Positions 1 through 7,657 are shown, counted from the stretch's first letter. The stretch: 23,903 nucleotides of DNA from DASQFI01 sp035633215 (GCA_035633215.1 DASQFI010000011.1:1-23903), one strand, 5' to 3'. The notes: generated by a model not told the origin, from the letters alone. Numbers and translations are program-made.

Positions 1-753
1 CGCGCCGGCGACGGCGAGAATCCCATCCAGGTAGCCGTCTGCGTTGGGCATGGCCGTGGTCGAGGGCGCAATGAACTCGGGCACCGCAAATCCGTTGGCC
101 TGGAGCTTGGCGGCTGTCGCGACCATCGCGCGCCCAATCGCGTCGCCGGACCATCCCGCGACATTGTCCGGTTCGAGAATGACCTCGATGCCATTCGGGA
201 CGAACCCGTACTTGCCTTGTATGTGCTGGAAGGTCGCGAGCATAAACTCGGCGTACTCCTGCGGATTCGCGTAGTGCTCGAAAGTTGACGTCCCGAAGTC
301 GACATAGTTCAAGTTCACGTAGAGGGATTCCCCGCGCGCCTGCGAACGCTGACGCGCCGGAACGACCACGCGCGAAATCATCGTGTCGAGGACCCCGAAG
401 TTGAACCCCGCCTGATTGATGACATTCGGGTCGCTATTGTCGTTCACGATGTTGTAGCTGGTCCCGCCGCTGCCTTCCGTGCCGGAGCGAATCGCTAGCC
501 GGACCCGGCTGATACCGAGGTCGTTGATAGCCAGGTCCAATCCAGCGCCGATCTGCGCGTCAGTCAGGCCAGTCCAATCACTGGTAGAGGCGAGCAGGGC
601 CGCCTCCCAGCCGTGCATCGTCTGGAACCGCTGCGACGAGTTGACGGCGATCGTCGGGCCCTGCGACGCTGGGGCGTCGTAGGGGTTCGAGGTCAGCATG
701 ATCAAGCTGACCGCCGCCGCAAACACTGTCGGATACCACACTGCGAATTGCAT
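1..753 (-). CDS. GH30-like secreted glycoside hydrolase, truncated at the window edge
   Basis: I translated this by hand. The frame is open from an ATG at 753 to base 1 (251 codons) with no stop, so the C-terminal part lies outside the window. The N-terminus has a hydrophobic segment (FAAAVSLIML) that looks like an export signal. It is followed by a (beta/alpha)8-type hydrolase sequence: QRFQTMHGWEAALLAS resembles the first strand of GH30 enzymes, and VILEPDNVAGWSG, near residue 205, resembles the acid/base region (N/L-E-P-D) of that clan. A GGAAGG ribosome site lies about 11 bases before the start. The likely role is hydrolysis of a polysaccharide or glycoconjugate outside the cytoplasm; the substrate cannot be read from this part and the nucleophile is not in the window. 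The nearest alternative is another clan GH-A family such as GH5 or GH39. Confidence 0.72.
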   Translation of the reverse strand, partial: MQFAVWYPTVFAAAVSLIMLTSNPYDAPASQGPTIAVNSSQRFQTMHGWEAALLASTSDWTGLTDAQIGAGLDLAINDLGISRVRLAIRSGTEGSGGTSYNIVNDNSDPNVINQAGFNFGVLDTMISRVVVPARQRSQARGESLYVNLNYVDFGTSTFEHYANPQEYAEFMLATFQHIQGKYGFVPNGIEVILEPDNVAGWSGDAIGRAMVATAAKLQANGFAVPEFIAPSTTAMPNADGYLDGILAVAGA

Positions 754-1150
754 TTGCGCTGTTACCTTCCATTCTGCCGGGTTTGACTGAGACCCGCGTC
801 GGGTCAGGTTTCCGTGTCGCTGTGTGCGTGAGGACCAACCGGACTACCTTACGACGCGATCGGCCGCACGGCTGCAAGAATTTTGCGTGTACTTGCAGCC
901 AACGACGCGCAACTGCCCCTGTGCGTCACGGATCGTCTGGCCGTGCTGGTAGAAAATGTGAACGGGTTCACGCAGATACCGAGCCCGTCGTGTTGACGAG
1001 CTTATCTGGATCGTGCGGCGCGTTGGCACGGACCGAGTGCAGCATCAAGACCAGCTGCAACAGATCAGACCACGACCGTCACGGTGAACCGATGCGTGTC
1101 CGTGTCCCTGAAAATGACGCTCGACGGGAGGAAAATCGGGTCGGCTAAGG
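754..1150. other. Intergenic region between the GH30-like gene and tRNA-Lys
   Basis: About 400 bases with no convincing gene. Short open stretches exist on both strands but lack ribosome sites and consistent codon bias. The only structured element I see is the inverted repeat at 870-900, listed separately. The 5' leader and promoter of the GH30-like gene must lie here. Confidence 0.6.
870..900. promoter_or_regulatory. Perfect inverted repeat upstream of the GH30-like gene
   Basis: GGCTGCAAG (870-878) and CTTGCAGCC (892-900) are perfect 9-base arms separated by 13 bases. The site is about 120-150 bases upstream of the hydrolase start. There is no T-run, so a terminator is less likely than a dimeric repressor or activator site or a leader hairpin. 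The regulator is unknown. Confidence 0.4.
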
Positions 1151-1226
1151 TGGTGAGCCCGCTCGGAGTCGAACCGAGAACCAACAGATTAAGAGTCTGC
1201 TGCTCTGCCAATTGAGCTACGGGCCC
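1151..1226 (-). tRNA. tRNA-Lys (anticodon CTT)
   Basis: On the minus strand a full cloverleaf can be drawn. The acceptor stem is GGGCCCG paired with CGGGCTC (one G-U). The D arm is GCTCAATTGGCAGAGC, the anticodon loop CTCTTAA gives anticodon CTT, and the T arm holds GGTTCGACTCC. The discriminator A is followed by an encoded CCA at 1153-1151. It reads lysine AAG codons. It is the last of three clustered minus-strand tRNA genes. Confidence 0.95.
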
Positions 1227-1230
1227 ACGG

Positions 1231-1294
1231 CGGCCGCGCGTTCCGCGCGGCCGAACTTGGAACTTCGAACTTCAAACTTCGAACTTCGAACTGA
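1231..1294. repeat. GC hairpin plus GAACTTC heptamer array beside tRNA-Lys
   Basis: CGGCCGCGCG and CGCGCGGCCG (1231-1253) form a perfect GC-only hairpin with a tiny loop. It is followed by six tandem 7-base units (1253-1294) of consensus GAACTTC: GAACTTG, GAACTTC, GAACTTC, AAACTTC, GAACTTC, GAACTGA. On the tRNA strand this lies just 5' of tRNA-Lys. A near copy lies 5' of tRNA-Arg(CCG) at 1502-1557. The unit length and degeneracy resemble short tandemly repeated heptamers known in other phyla. Its function is unknown. Confidence 0.8.
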
Positions 1295-1326
1295 AAGCCC
1301 GGCTACGTTTCTGACCGAGACCCCTT

Positions 1327-1359
1327 CGAAACCTGGCCGGTTTCGTCAAAAAGATGACG
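1327..1359. repeat. Two overlapping small hairpins in the tRNA spacer
   Basis: CGAAACC (1327-1333) pairs with GGTTTCG (1339-1345), and CGTCA (1344-1348) pairs with TGACG (1355-1359). They lie in the spacer between tRNA-Arg(CCG) and tRNA-Lys. They could be processing or termination signals for the tRNA transcript, but the T-run is on the wrong side for a canonical terminator on the tRNA strand. Confidence 0.4.
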
Positions 1360-1377
1360 CGGAAGGCGACCACCACC

Positions 1378-1417
1378 GTTCGAAGTTCTCAGTTCGAAGT
1401 TCGCCGCAAAGCGGCGA
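1378..1417. repeat. Inverted heptamer array and hairpin just 3' of tRNA-Arg(CCG)
   Basis: 1378-1403 holds the GAACTTC heptamers in the opposite orientation (GTTCGAAGTTC twice). It is followed by TCGCCGC-AAA-GCGGCGA (1401-1417), a 7-bp hairpin four bases from the encoded CCA of tRNA-Arg(CCG). The same hairpin, with loop AAC, occurs at the same place behind tRNA-Arg(TCG) (1614-1630). This shows that the tRNA and its flanks were duplicated as a unit or share a processing signal. Confidence 0.75.
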
Positions 1418-1420
1418 TTC

Positions 1421-1497
<77 letters not shown>

Positions 1498-1501
1498 GAA
1501 C

Positions 1502-1557
1502 CGGCCGCGCTCACGCGCGGCCGAACTTCGAACTCAGAACTGCGAACTTCGAACTGA
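1502..1557. repeat. GC hairpin plus heptamer array 5' of tRNA-Arg(CCG)
   Basis: CGGCCGCGC and GCGCGGCCG (1502-1523) form a hairpin four bases from the tRNA 5' end. Five heptamers then follow (1523-1557): GAACTTC, GAACTCA, GAACTGC, GAACTTC, GAACTGA. It is a diverged copy of the element at 1231-1294 in the same relative position and orientation. Confidence 0.8.
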
Positions 1558-1613
1558 AAACCCGCCGACCTCTCGATCGAGTCAACCTCAACGCCGCCGA
1601 CCCGCCCGAAGTT

Positions 1614-1630
1614 TCGCCGCAACGCGGCGA
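1614..1630. repeat. Hairpin just 3' of tRNA-Arg(TCG)
   Basis: TCGCCGC-AAC-GCGGCGA is a perfect 7-bp stem with a 3-base loop, three bases from the tRNA 3' CCA on the minus strand. It matches the hairpin at 1401-1417. It is a likely 3' processing or stability element of the tRNA transcript. Confidence 0.6.
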
Positions 1631-1633
1631 TTC

Positions 1634-1711
<78 letters not shown>

Positions 1712-1825
1712 CAATTGAAAAGCCTACCACGGCAGCGGACGGTGGTGGGTGCCCAACGATCATCGCGCCGTCGGTCTGGCCATCGCGCGGTGCCGGCATG
1801 CGCCGGACTTGGGGCCTGATCCGCT

Positions 1826-2836
1826 CTACGTCGTTGACGCCGCCCGGTGCCCGTTGCCGTTCGTCTCGCCCCGCAGCCGCCGCATGCCGCCGCCGATCTT
1901 GAGCGACGTGTTGAAAATGGATCGCAGCGGGATCATGCCGCCCACCTTGTAGTCGCCGAGCGCGCCAAGGCCGACCGAGGCCATGCAGCCGCACTGGGTG
2001 CAGTCGGGATCCCCGCCGTACTGGCACGGCGTAATCGCGCGTTTCAAATCCGACGAAAGGCACGCCGTCGTTTTCGCGAAGATGCACTCGTCCGGGTTCT
2101 GCGGCGGCTTGAGGTAGCCCTTCACGACCGACGGAATCATGTCGTGCAGCTTCGGATGCCGCGCGAAGAGCTCCGTCATCTCGGCGACGACGCGTTCGCG
2201 ATCCTCGCGGCGGAGAATCTCGGGCGCCGATTCGCCCTTTTGCGGCGTGTAGAGGCTGAACCAGATGCGTTTGACGTCCGGCAGCGCCGCCCAGAACTCG
2301 GTGAACTCCGTAAGATAGCCGGCGCGCGATTGCTGACGCGTAATCGTGCAGTGCACCGTGATGTGCTGCCCTTTGATGTGCTTCAGGATCCGGTCGTACG
2401 TCGCCGGGGCCCGGCGCACGTCATGCTCAGGCTGCAGCCCGTCGATCGAGACGACGACCTGCAACAAGGGCATGTCCGCCCAGCTCTCGGGAATCGGCCG
2501 CACCGCGCTCGTGACGAGCTGGGTGTGCACGCCCATACCCGTGAGCTTCGGCAGCAGCGTTTCGAGTTCGCGGTACCGCACGAGCGGCTCGCCCCCGACA
2601 ATCGACAAATGCAGCGGCCGGTAACGTTTGACGACGTCGACGACGCCGTCGATCAGTTCCTGCCCCTTGTAGTCGGCAAGCTGGCGGAGCACGACGTCCC
2701 CGCCGAGATGCGTATCGCCGTAGGCGTAGCAACCCGGGCACCGCAACGGACACTCGCGCGTGATCTCGATCGAGAGATTCGGACGATAGCCCGAAAGAAT
2801 CAGGCCCCAGGCCCTGACGACGGCGCCGCTTTCCAT
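1826..2836 (-). CDS. Radical SAM protein with cysteine-rich C-terminus
   Basis: 336 residues. Residues 22-40 contain the canonical CX3CX2C cluster motif (C29, C33, C36 in ECPLRCPGCYAYG), so it binds a [4Fe-4S] cluster and S-adenosylmethionine. LSIVGGEPLVR, around residue 98, is the usual GGEP motif. A C-terminal stretch with seven cysteines (DECIFAKTTACLSS through PDCTQCGCMAS) suggests one or two auxiliary Fe-S clusters of SPASM/twitch type. It lies two bases after the ferredoxin gene, so it is the third gene of an operon; the ferredoxin is a plausible electron donor. The substrate is not known to me. It is related to the HpnH/MoaA-like superfamily only in the broad sense. There is no clear ribosome site, consistent with translational coupling. 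Confidence 0.85.
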   Translation of the reverse strand: MESGAVVRAWGLILSGYRPNLSIEITRECPLRCPGCYAYGDTHLGGDVVLRQLADYKGQELIDGVVDVVKRYRPLHLSIVGGEPLVRYRELETLLPKLTGMGVHTQLVTSAVRPIPESWADMPLLQVVVSIDGLQPEHDVRRAPATYDRILKHIKGQHITVHCTITRQQSRAGYLTEFTEFWAALPDVKRIWFSLYTPQKGESAPEILRREDRERVVAEMTELFARHPKLHDMIPSVVKGYLKPPQNPDECIFAKTTACLSSDLKRAITPCQYGGDPDCTQCGCMASVGLGALGDYKVGGMIPLRSIFNTSLKIGGGMRRLRGETNGNGHRAASTT

Positions 2837-2838
2837 CT

Positions 2839-3228
2839 TTAGAGCTTATCCGGATCGCCGTCCCGCACAAACAACGGATTCCGCGCGAAGCAGAGATCCT
2901 CGACGATGCGTCCGCCGATCACGTGCTCCTGAATGATGCGCTCCGCGTTTTCGGGCGTGACATTTCGGTACCAGGCGCCTTCTGGATAGACAACGGAGAT
3001 CGGTCCGCCAATGCAGATCCGCAGGCACTGGACCTTCGTACGGTACGCCGGGCCGTTCGCGCCGGCGATGTTGAGATCCTTCATGCGCCGTTTGACGTAG
3101 TCCCAGGTCTCGGCGCCCTGTTCGGACGTGCAACAGTCCGGCCCGATGCAGACGAACATGTGACGGACGATCTTGCCGACACCAAATGCGATCGCCGACG
3201 CTTCTGGAGAAATCCTGTCTTTTGCCAT
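2839..3228 (-). CDS. Thioredoxin-fold [2Fe-2S] ferredoxin
   Basis: 129 residues from ATG 3228. The pattern FVCIGPDCCTSEQGAETW followed by VQCLRICIGGPISVVYP is typical of the thioredoxin-like [2Fe-2S] ferredoxin family (Shethna / NuoE-like fold), with two cysteines in the first loop and C-x3-C in the second. It probably carries electrons in the cytoplasm. It starts 20 bases after the MBL/rhodanese stop and ends two bases before the radical SAM start. Upstream in-frame extension is possible, but the alternative starts overlap the preceding gene and add no recognisable sequence. No strong ribosome site is visible. Confidence 0.85.
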   Translation of the reverse strand: MAKDRISPEASAIAFGVGKIVRHMFVCIGPDCCTSEQGAETWDYVKRRMKDLNIAGANGPAYRTKVQCLRICIGGPISVVYPEGAWYRNVTPENAERIIQEHVIGGRIVEDLCFARNPLFVRDGDPDKL

Positions 3229-3248
3229 TTGCAATTGCGATCTGGAGA

Positions 3249-4691
3249 TCAGGAGGCTTCCGCAATCACTGGCAACCCCGCTTTCGCCCACTCGCTGATA
3301 CCGCCAGTGAGATTGATGACGCGATCGAAGCCGTTGGCGCGAAGCAGACTCGCGCCAATGGCCGAGCGGGATCCGGAGCGGCACTGTACGACGATGGGCT
3401 TCTCGCGCGGCAACTCACTCAGCCGATCGCTGAGGTACCCGAGCGAGACATGCATCGCGCCGGGAATGCGGCCTTCGTCCCATTCGTTCTCGCTGCGGAC
3501 GTCGAGCAGCGTCACGCCTTTGTGCGTGAGCGCCTGCGCGAGATCCGTCGTGTCGATCTGCGCGATCTTGCCGAGCGGTCGGCCGGCATGGCTCCAGTCG
3601 TCGACCACCGAGCCGTCGAAGTAGCCGGCGACGCGGTCGAGCCCGATCATCGTCAGGTCCCTCGCGGCCTGTGCCGAGGCGCGTGCGGCCTGGTCCCCGT
3701 GTCCATCGACGATCAGGTACACCTCTCGATCGTACGGCACGAGCCAGCCGGCCCACGGCGTGAAGGCGTTGTTCAGCGGAATGTTGATGGTGCCCGGCAC
3801 GTGGCCGATCCCGAACTCGGCGGCTCGCCGCGTGTCGACGACGAGCCCACCGCCGGCCAGCACGCGCGACAGCGTCTCGAGGTCCGCGCGGCCGGGCCGT
3901 GGCAACCCGTCGAGGATCCGTGGGCCGTCCTTGTTCAACCTTTTCATCAGAGCGAAGTACTTCGGCGGTTCCGGCTGTCCGGAGAGGACGCTCTTCACGA
4001 ACTCGTCCTCCGACGCCGCTCGAAACGCCCAGTTGAATCGTTTCTCATAGCCGAGCGTGCTCTGAGGTATCGCGCTGATACCCTTTCCGCACGCGGATCC
4101 GGCGCCGTGCGCGGGCCAAATCTGCAGCCAATCCGGCCGGTCGGCGAATTTCCGCACCTGCTTGTACAGCGTCCGCGCGCCGACTTCCATCGTGCCCTTG
4201 ATATTCGCGGCGCGCTCGAGCAGATCGGGCCGGCCGACGTCGCCGACGAAGATGAAGTCCCCCGTGGCCGCGGCAATCGGCTCGTTCGCCACGGCGCCGT
4301 CCGTCACGAGAAACGCCAGGTGCTCCGGCGTATGTCCCGGCGTGTGCACGACATCCAACGCAACGTTGCCGACCTTGATGCGATCGCCGTGCTTGACGAG
4401 GGCCGTTCGCTCGTCGCCCGCGTAGCCGTACTTCCAGCTCGCATCGCCCTCGTCCGAGAGATGCAGCGTGGCCCCGGTCTTGGCCCGAAGCTCGCGGCTG
4501 CCCGAGACGAAATCGGCGTGAATATGCGTCTCGGTGACGTGCGTGATCCTGGCCCCCTCCGCCCGCGCGGCGTCCAGGTACTGATCCACGTCGCGATTCG
4601 GATCGACGACGATCGCCTCGGCGCAGGCGGAACAGCCGATCAGGTAGCTGGTCTGAGCGAGTTTCGGTTCGAAGAACCGTTTGACGAACAT
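3249..4691 (-). CDS. MBL-fold persulfide-dioxygenase-like protein with two rhodanese domains
   Basis: 480 residues. The N-terminal metallo-beta-lactamase domain (about 1-240) carries THIHADFVSG (H56, H58, D60), HTPGHTPEH and GDFIFVGDVGRPD. This is the signature of the mononuclear iron persulfide dioxygenase (ETHE1/CstB-like) group. The first rhodanese domain (about 265-365) has Asp (VDGHGDQA) where the catalytic Cys would be, so it is probably inactive. The second (about 385-480) has an intact QCRSGSRS loop. The probable role is oxidation or transfer of low-molecular-weight persulfides in sulfide detoxification. It is first in an operon with ferredoxin and radical SAM genes and divergent from truA. 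I chose ATG 4691 because it begins the conserved MFVKRFFEP block; there is no Shine-Dalgarno, but a TATTCT lies just upstream. Confidence 0.9.
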   Translation of the reverse strand: MFVKRFFEPKLAQTSYLIGCSACAEAIVVDPNRDVDQYLDAARAEGARITHVTETHIHADFVSGSRELRAKTGATLHLSDEGDASWKYGYAGDERTALVKHGDRIKVGNVALDVVHTPGHTPEHLAFLVTDGAVANEPIAAATGDFIFVGDVGRPDLLERAANIKGTMEVGARTLYKQVRKFADRPDWLQIWPAHGAGSACGKGISAIPQSTLGYEKRFNWAFRAASEDEFVKSVLSGQPEPPKYFALMKRLNKDGPRILDGLPRPGRADLETLSRVLAGGGLVVDTRRAAEFGIGHVPGTINIPLNNAFTPWAGWLVPYDREVYLIVDGHGDQAARASAQAARDLTMIGLDRVAGYFDGSVVDDWSHAGRPLGKIAQIDTTDLAQALTHKGVTLLDVRSENEWDEGRIPGAMHVSLGYLSDRLSELPREKPIVVQCRSGSRSAIGASLLRANGFDRVINLTGGISEWAKAGLPVIAEAS

Positions 4692-4724
4692 AAGAAGAGA
4701 ATACACTTCCAGGCTTCTCCGAAC
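4681..4724 (+). promoter_or_regulatory. Compact divergent promoter region for truA and the MBL operon
   Basis: Only 33 bases separate the two divergent start codons. On the plus strand TTGACG (4681-4686) and TACACT (4702-4707), 15 bases apart, make a plausible sigma70 promoter for truA whose -35 lies inside the MBL coding start. On the minus strand TATTCT lies six bases before the MBL ATG, so its transcript could be almost leaderless. These are visual matches only. Confidence 0.35.
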
Positions 4725-5507
4725 ATGCCTCGCTACAAACTGACGCTCGAATACGCCGGAACACGCTACAGCGGGTGGCAGATCCAGAAGAACGCGCGCA
4801 CGATTCAGGGCGAGCTGCATCGAGCGCTGGGCGAGGCGCTGCGGTCGGACCGGTTCGAGACGTACGGCGCGGGCCGGACGGATGCCGGCGTCCATGCGCT
4901 CGGGCAGGTCGCGCACGTGGACACGGCCGCGACCGTGCCGCCGGCGACGCTCGTCGCGCGCGTCAACGACGCGCTGCCGTCCGACATCAACGTGCTTGCC
5001 GCCGAGCGTGTGCCGGCGCGGTTTCACGCGCGCCATAGCGCGGTCGCGAGGAGTTATCTCTATCAGATCGCCTTGCGCCGGACGGCGTTCGCGAAGCCGT
5101 TCGTCTGGTGGGTTCGCGAGGCTCTCGATCTCGACCGCATGGAGGACGCCGCGCGCGCCCTCGTCGGATTCGGCGACTTCCGCGCGTTCACCGATGACGA
5201 TCCGGACGAGAAATCGACGAAGGTCCTGATCGATCAGCTCGTCGTCGCGCCGCGCGACTCGCTGATCCTCATCCGCGTGGTCGGATCACACTTCCTCTGG
5301 AAGATGGTCCGGCGCATCGTCGGCGTGCTCGTGGAAGTCGGACGGAAGGAGATGGCGCCGGGGGAGGCGGCGTCGCTGCTCGGCAGCCGCTCCGAGCTGC
5401 CGGCGAAGCTGACCGCGCCGGCTTCGGGACTCTTTCTGGAACGCGTGTTCTACGAGACGCCGCCGGACGACTGGCTGCTCGAACCGGCGTTCATCCGGCT
5501 GTCCTGA
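4725..5507 (+). CDS. truA: tRNA pseudouridine(38-40) synthase TruA
   Basis: 260 residues, the normal length for TruA. It converts uridines 38-40 in the tRNA anticodon arm to pseudouridine. The N-terminus YKLTLEYAGTRYSGWQIQ and the catalytic loop GAGRTDAGVHALGQVAH (nucleophile D53) are diagnostic. RFHARHSAVARSYLYQI and the C-terminal HFLWKMVRRIVGVLVEVG block complete the fold. I chose ATG 4725 because the conserved sequence begins two codons later. It is divergent from the MBL operon and convergent with the SRPBCC gene. It is a single-gene transcript as far as the window shows. Confidence 0.96.
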   Translation: MPRYKLTLEYAGTRYSGWQIQKNARTIQGELHRALGEALRSDRFETYGAGRTDAGVHALGQVAHVDTAATVPPATLVARVNDALPSDINVLAAERVPARFHARHSAVARSYLYQIALRRTAFAKPFVWWVREALDLDRMEDAARALVGFGDFRAFTDDDPDEKSTKVLIDQLVVAPRDSLILIRVVGSHFLWKMVRRIVGVLVEVGRKEMAPGEAASLLGSRSELPAKLTAPASGLFLERVFYETPPDDWLLEPAFIRLS

Positions 5508-5578
5508 GGCGGCGGCACGCCGTCGGTCTTTATGAGCGCGCGCAATGCGACAAACGTGAAAGGCGCTTGTGGCCGGCC

Positions 5579-6229
5579 TCACGCCGCGCGACGGGTGGTG
5601 ACCGGCCTCATGGCAACGAGTCTCTCGGCTCGTTTCCTGATCCCGAGCAGCATCTTCCGCGTCATGAGGAACGCGGCCGGCTCGAGGGCGACCAAGAACA
5701 GCCGCCGGCCAATCGTCCGCGCCACTCTGGCGCGATTGCGTGATATCAGCCGCGTTCGTCCGGCGCTCACCGGATAGAGGCCGAATTCCCACATCCAGCG
5801 GGCGCCCGGCGCGTCGCCTCCGAGCACAAGCGACGCGAACGGATCGACCGCGCGCACTGGGAATCCGGCACCAGCCCCCATCGGGATCTCGTCTCCAACC
5901 TCCAGGTGCTGCCAGTACGGAAGCACGCGCGTGGCGCTGGGACGATCGAGAAACCCGAACAGACGATCGAGCCGGTCGTAGCTGTAGAGTCCGCCGCGCT
6001 GATAGCCCATCTCCGGCAACCACGGCCAGATCTCAGCGGGACCAGCTTCAATCGTCACGCCGAGAGTCGTGTCGTAGTTGGCATCGGGCACGTCGGCGTC
6101 ACCCGGCATCGGCCGAACGATGTCTGCGTCAGTCGCGCCCCACCGCCGCATCCACGGCCGCACGGCGAAGACGTACCCTCCAGCTGCGATAGCCAGAAGA
6201 CCGAGAACCGCAAGTGCTGTCATTCCCAC
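5579..6229 (-). CDS. Membrane-anchored SRPBCC-like protein
   Basis: 216 residues. A hydrophobic N-terminal segment (about 4-23, LAVLGLLAIAAGGYVFAV) anchors it or acts as a signal. The rest (TLGVTIEAGPAEIWPWLPEMG, GGLYSYDRLDRLFG, RLISRNRARV) resembles the START/SRPBCC ligand-binding family found in many Actinobacteria and Acidobacteria, whose ligands are mostly unknown. The start is GTG 6229, six bases after GAGGAG; an ATG two codons later (6223) is an alternative. It lies 60 bases downstream of the monoheme cytochrome c on the same strand, so the two may be cotranscribed. Confidence 0.75.
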   Translation of the reverse strand: MGMTALAVLGLLAIAAGGYVFAVRPWMRRWGATDADIVRPMPGDADVPDANYDTTLGVTIEAGPAEIWPWLPEMGYQRGGLYSYDRLDRLFGFLDRPSATRVLPYWQHLEVGDEIPMGAGAGFPVRAVDPFASLVLGGDAPGARWMWEFGLYPVSAGRTRLISRNRARVARTIGRRLFLVALEPAAFLMTRKMLLGIRKRAERLVAMRPVTTRRAA

Positions 6230-6289
6230 GACCTGCTCCTCTCATACCGCTCATTCCGCGACGGCTGGCCCGGACGCTGGGTGGGTTCG

Positions 6290-6730
6290 TCAACGGACCT
6301 GGAGTGACTCGACGTACTTCCGCAGGTTGACCATGCGCAACTGCTCGTTGCCGAGCTGCCGGAAGATCGGTCCCCAGATCGGCATATCCGTGCTTCCGTG
6401 CGCCGGGCTCATGGCCATGCCGTTGACCTTGTCCTCGAAGTCTTTCGCAGAAAACGTCCCGTTCCGACGTTTTGCGAACTGAGTGAGGTCGGCCGGCTTC
6501 GGGTTCAAGGCTGCGGCGGCCGGCCCGTCGCCCTTGCCTGACACGCCGTGACACGGCCCGCACCACCCCTTGAACATCGCCGCGCCGTCGCTCGCCGGAA
6601 TGGGCTTGGCCGGCTCCACGACGACCTTCGGCGGCGGTGGTGGCTGCTGCTGCGCGATGACGAGTGCAGGAATGACCATGATCGGCAGAGCCAGCAGCCC
6701 AACCATCTTTTGAGTGAAGAACCGACCCAT
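6290..6730 (-). CDS. Exported monoheme cytochrome c
   Basis: 146 residues. Residues 8-26 form a signal peptide or anchor (KMVGLLALPIMVIPALVIA), followed by a proline-rich linker. CGPCH at 57-61 is the heme c site, and M116 in GSTDMPIWGP is the likely sixth ligand, giving a small class I cytochrome. It probably carries electrons in the periplasm. ATG 6730 is preceded six bases earlier by GGAGG. An upstream in-frame GTG overlaps the start but has worse spacing. The partner is unknown; the nos region 12 kb away is a possible user, but nothing here proves it. Confidence 0.88.
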   Translation of the reverse strand: MGRFFTQKMVGLLALPIMVIPALVIAQQQPPPPPKVVVEPAKPIPASDGAAMFKGWCGPCHGVSGKGDGPAAAALNPKPADLTQFAKRRNGTFSAKDFEDKVNGMAMSPAHGSTDMPIWGPIFRQLGNEQLRMVNLRKYVESLQVR

Positions 6731-7089
6731 CACTCACCTCCCTTGGTTAACGGGCCGCCCCCCACAGGCAGACACACGAGATCGCAGACGGCGCCCCTGA
6801 ATGTCGCGAAGGACAAGTGCAAACAGCTCTCCAGCCAGGTCGCCAACCGAGCGCCGGATTTCAGCGTTGTTATTGTCATGGCTGCGGAGTTTTCCTCGGC
6901 TCGCGCGGGAAAATCAGCGGTCCGGGCCGGCGTGGACCGCCGGCCTCTTTGTTCTCCCGAATCCAGCCGCGTCGGACGTTCTGGCGCGTGGTACGAGCTT
7001 CGCACCGTCGCACGCCAGCCCGTCGCCGTCGCGAGTTGGGTACAGGCGACTTCATATCTGGGGTCCTGGCGAGACGAGGAGGAGCGGTC
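6731..7089. other. Divergent intergenic region (monoheme cytochrome / exported protein)
   Basis: About 360 bases between divergent genes; it must hold both promoters. I see TTTTCC (6890-6895) facing GGAAAA (6908-6913) and a terminator-like hairpin at 6925-6955, listed separately. No gene is supported. Confidence 0.6.
6925..6955 (+). terminator. Terminator-like hairpin in the leader of the exported-protein gene
   Basis: GGCCGGCG (6925-6932) and CGCCGGCC (6938-6945) form a perfect 8-bp stem with loop TGGAC, followed by TCTTTGTTCT. It is oriented to end plus-strand transcription. No plus-strand gene precedes it, so it may be an attenuator or the end of a small RNA. Confidence 0.4.
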
Positions 7090-7647
7090 ATGGCAACGCG
7101 TTCATCTCTCAGAGTCATCGTCGCCTTCGCGACGTTCGCATTCGCGTTGGCCGCCGCATTCTGCCTCGCGCGCGTCCAGGCGCACGCGCAGGTCGCCACG
7201 GTGCCTGCCCTGGCGCTGGAGCAGCTGCTGCCGGCGCCTGCCGGGTGGACCCGGGTCGATGTGAAATCCGACAAGGTGGTCATCTCCGCCGATTGCAGCC
7301 ATCCGGTCGCGGTCGCGAACTACGTGCGGGGCGAGATGCAGATGAGGATCACGCTCGCCGACTCGGCATTGCATGCCGACAGCCTGACGGCGCTCGCGCC
7401 GATGATCGTCATGCTGCCGGACGGGTATTCGGAGCGGGTCCCTCCGGCGACGAGGATCACGCGGCTGCAGCACGACGGCGCGCAGGTCGCGGAGCGCTGG
7501 GACGACCAGACAGCCAATGGTGAGATCACGATGTTGGTGAAGGGACGCTTCGTGGCCAGCATCGAGGGCTCGCATCTCGACAGCCTCGACACGCTCCGCA
7601 AGGTCCTGGGTGAGATCGATCTGAAAAAGCTGGCCGAGCTGAAGTGA
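7090..7647 (+). CDS. Exported protein of unknown function
   Basis: 185 residues. An N-terminal signal peptide (SLRVIVAFATFAFALAAAFCLARVQAHAQ) points to export. The mature part begins with a typical LEQLLPAPAGWTRVDVKSDKV segment and looks like a mixed alpha/beta domain ending in a charged helix. I do not recognise a family. ATG 7090 has a strong GAGGAGG site seven bases upstream. The longer upstream open frame has no signal peptide or ribosome site and is rejected. The gene is convergent with the SelW-like gene; only ten bases separate the two stops. Confidence 0.8.
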   Translation: MATRSSLRVIVAFATFAFALAAAFCLARVQAHAQVATVPALALEQLLPAPAGWTRVDVKSDKVVISADCSHPVAVANYVRGEMQMRITLADSALHADSLTALAPMIVMLPDGYSERVPPATRITRLQHDGAQVAERWDDQTANGEITMLVKGRFVASIEGSHLDSLDTLRKVLGEIDLKKLAELK

Positions 7648-7657
7648 CCCACTTGCC

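Noticed and set aside
829..993. Plus-strand frame reading GLPYDAIGRTAARILRVLAA and onward to a TGA
   Set aside because: It looks protein-like, but has no ATG or ribosome site, weak GC bias at third positions and only about 50 codons; I treat it as chance or an old remnant.
3186..4724. Long plus-strand open frame ahead of truA
   Set aside because: It is antisense to the well-supported ferredoxin and MBL/rhodanese genes; truA itself starts at 4725.
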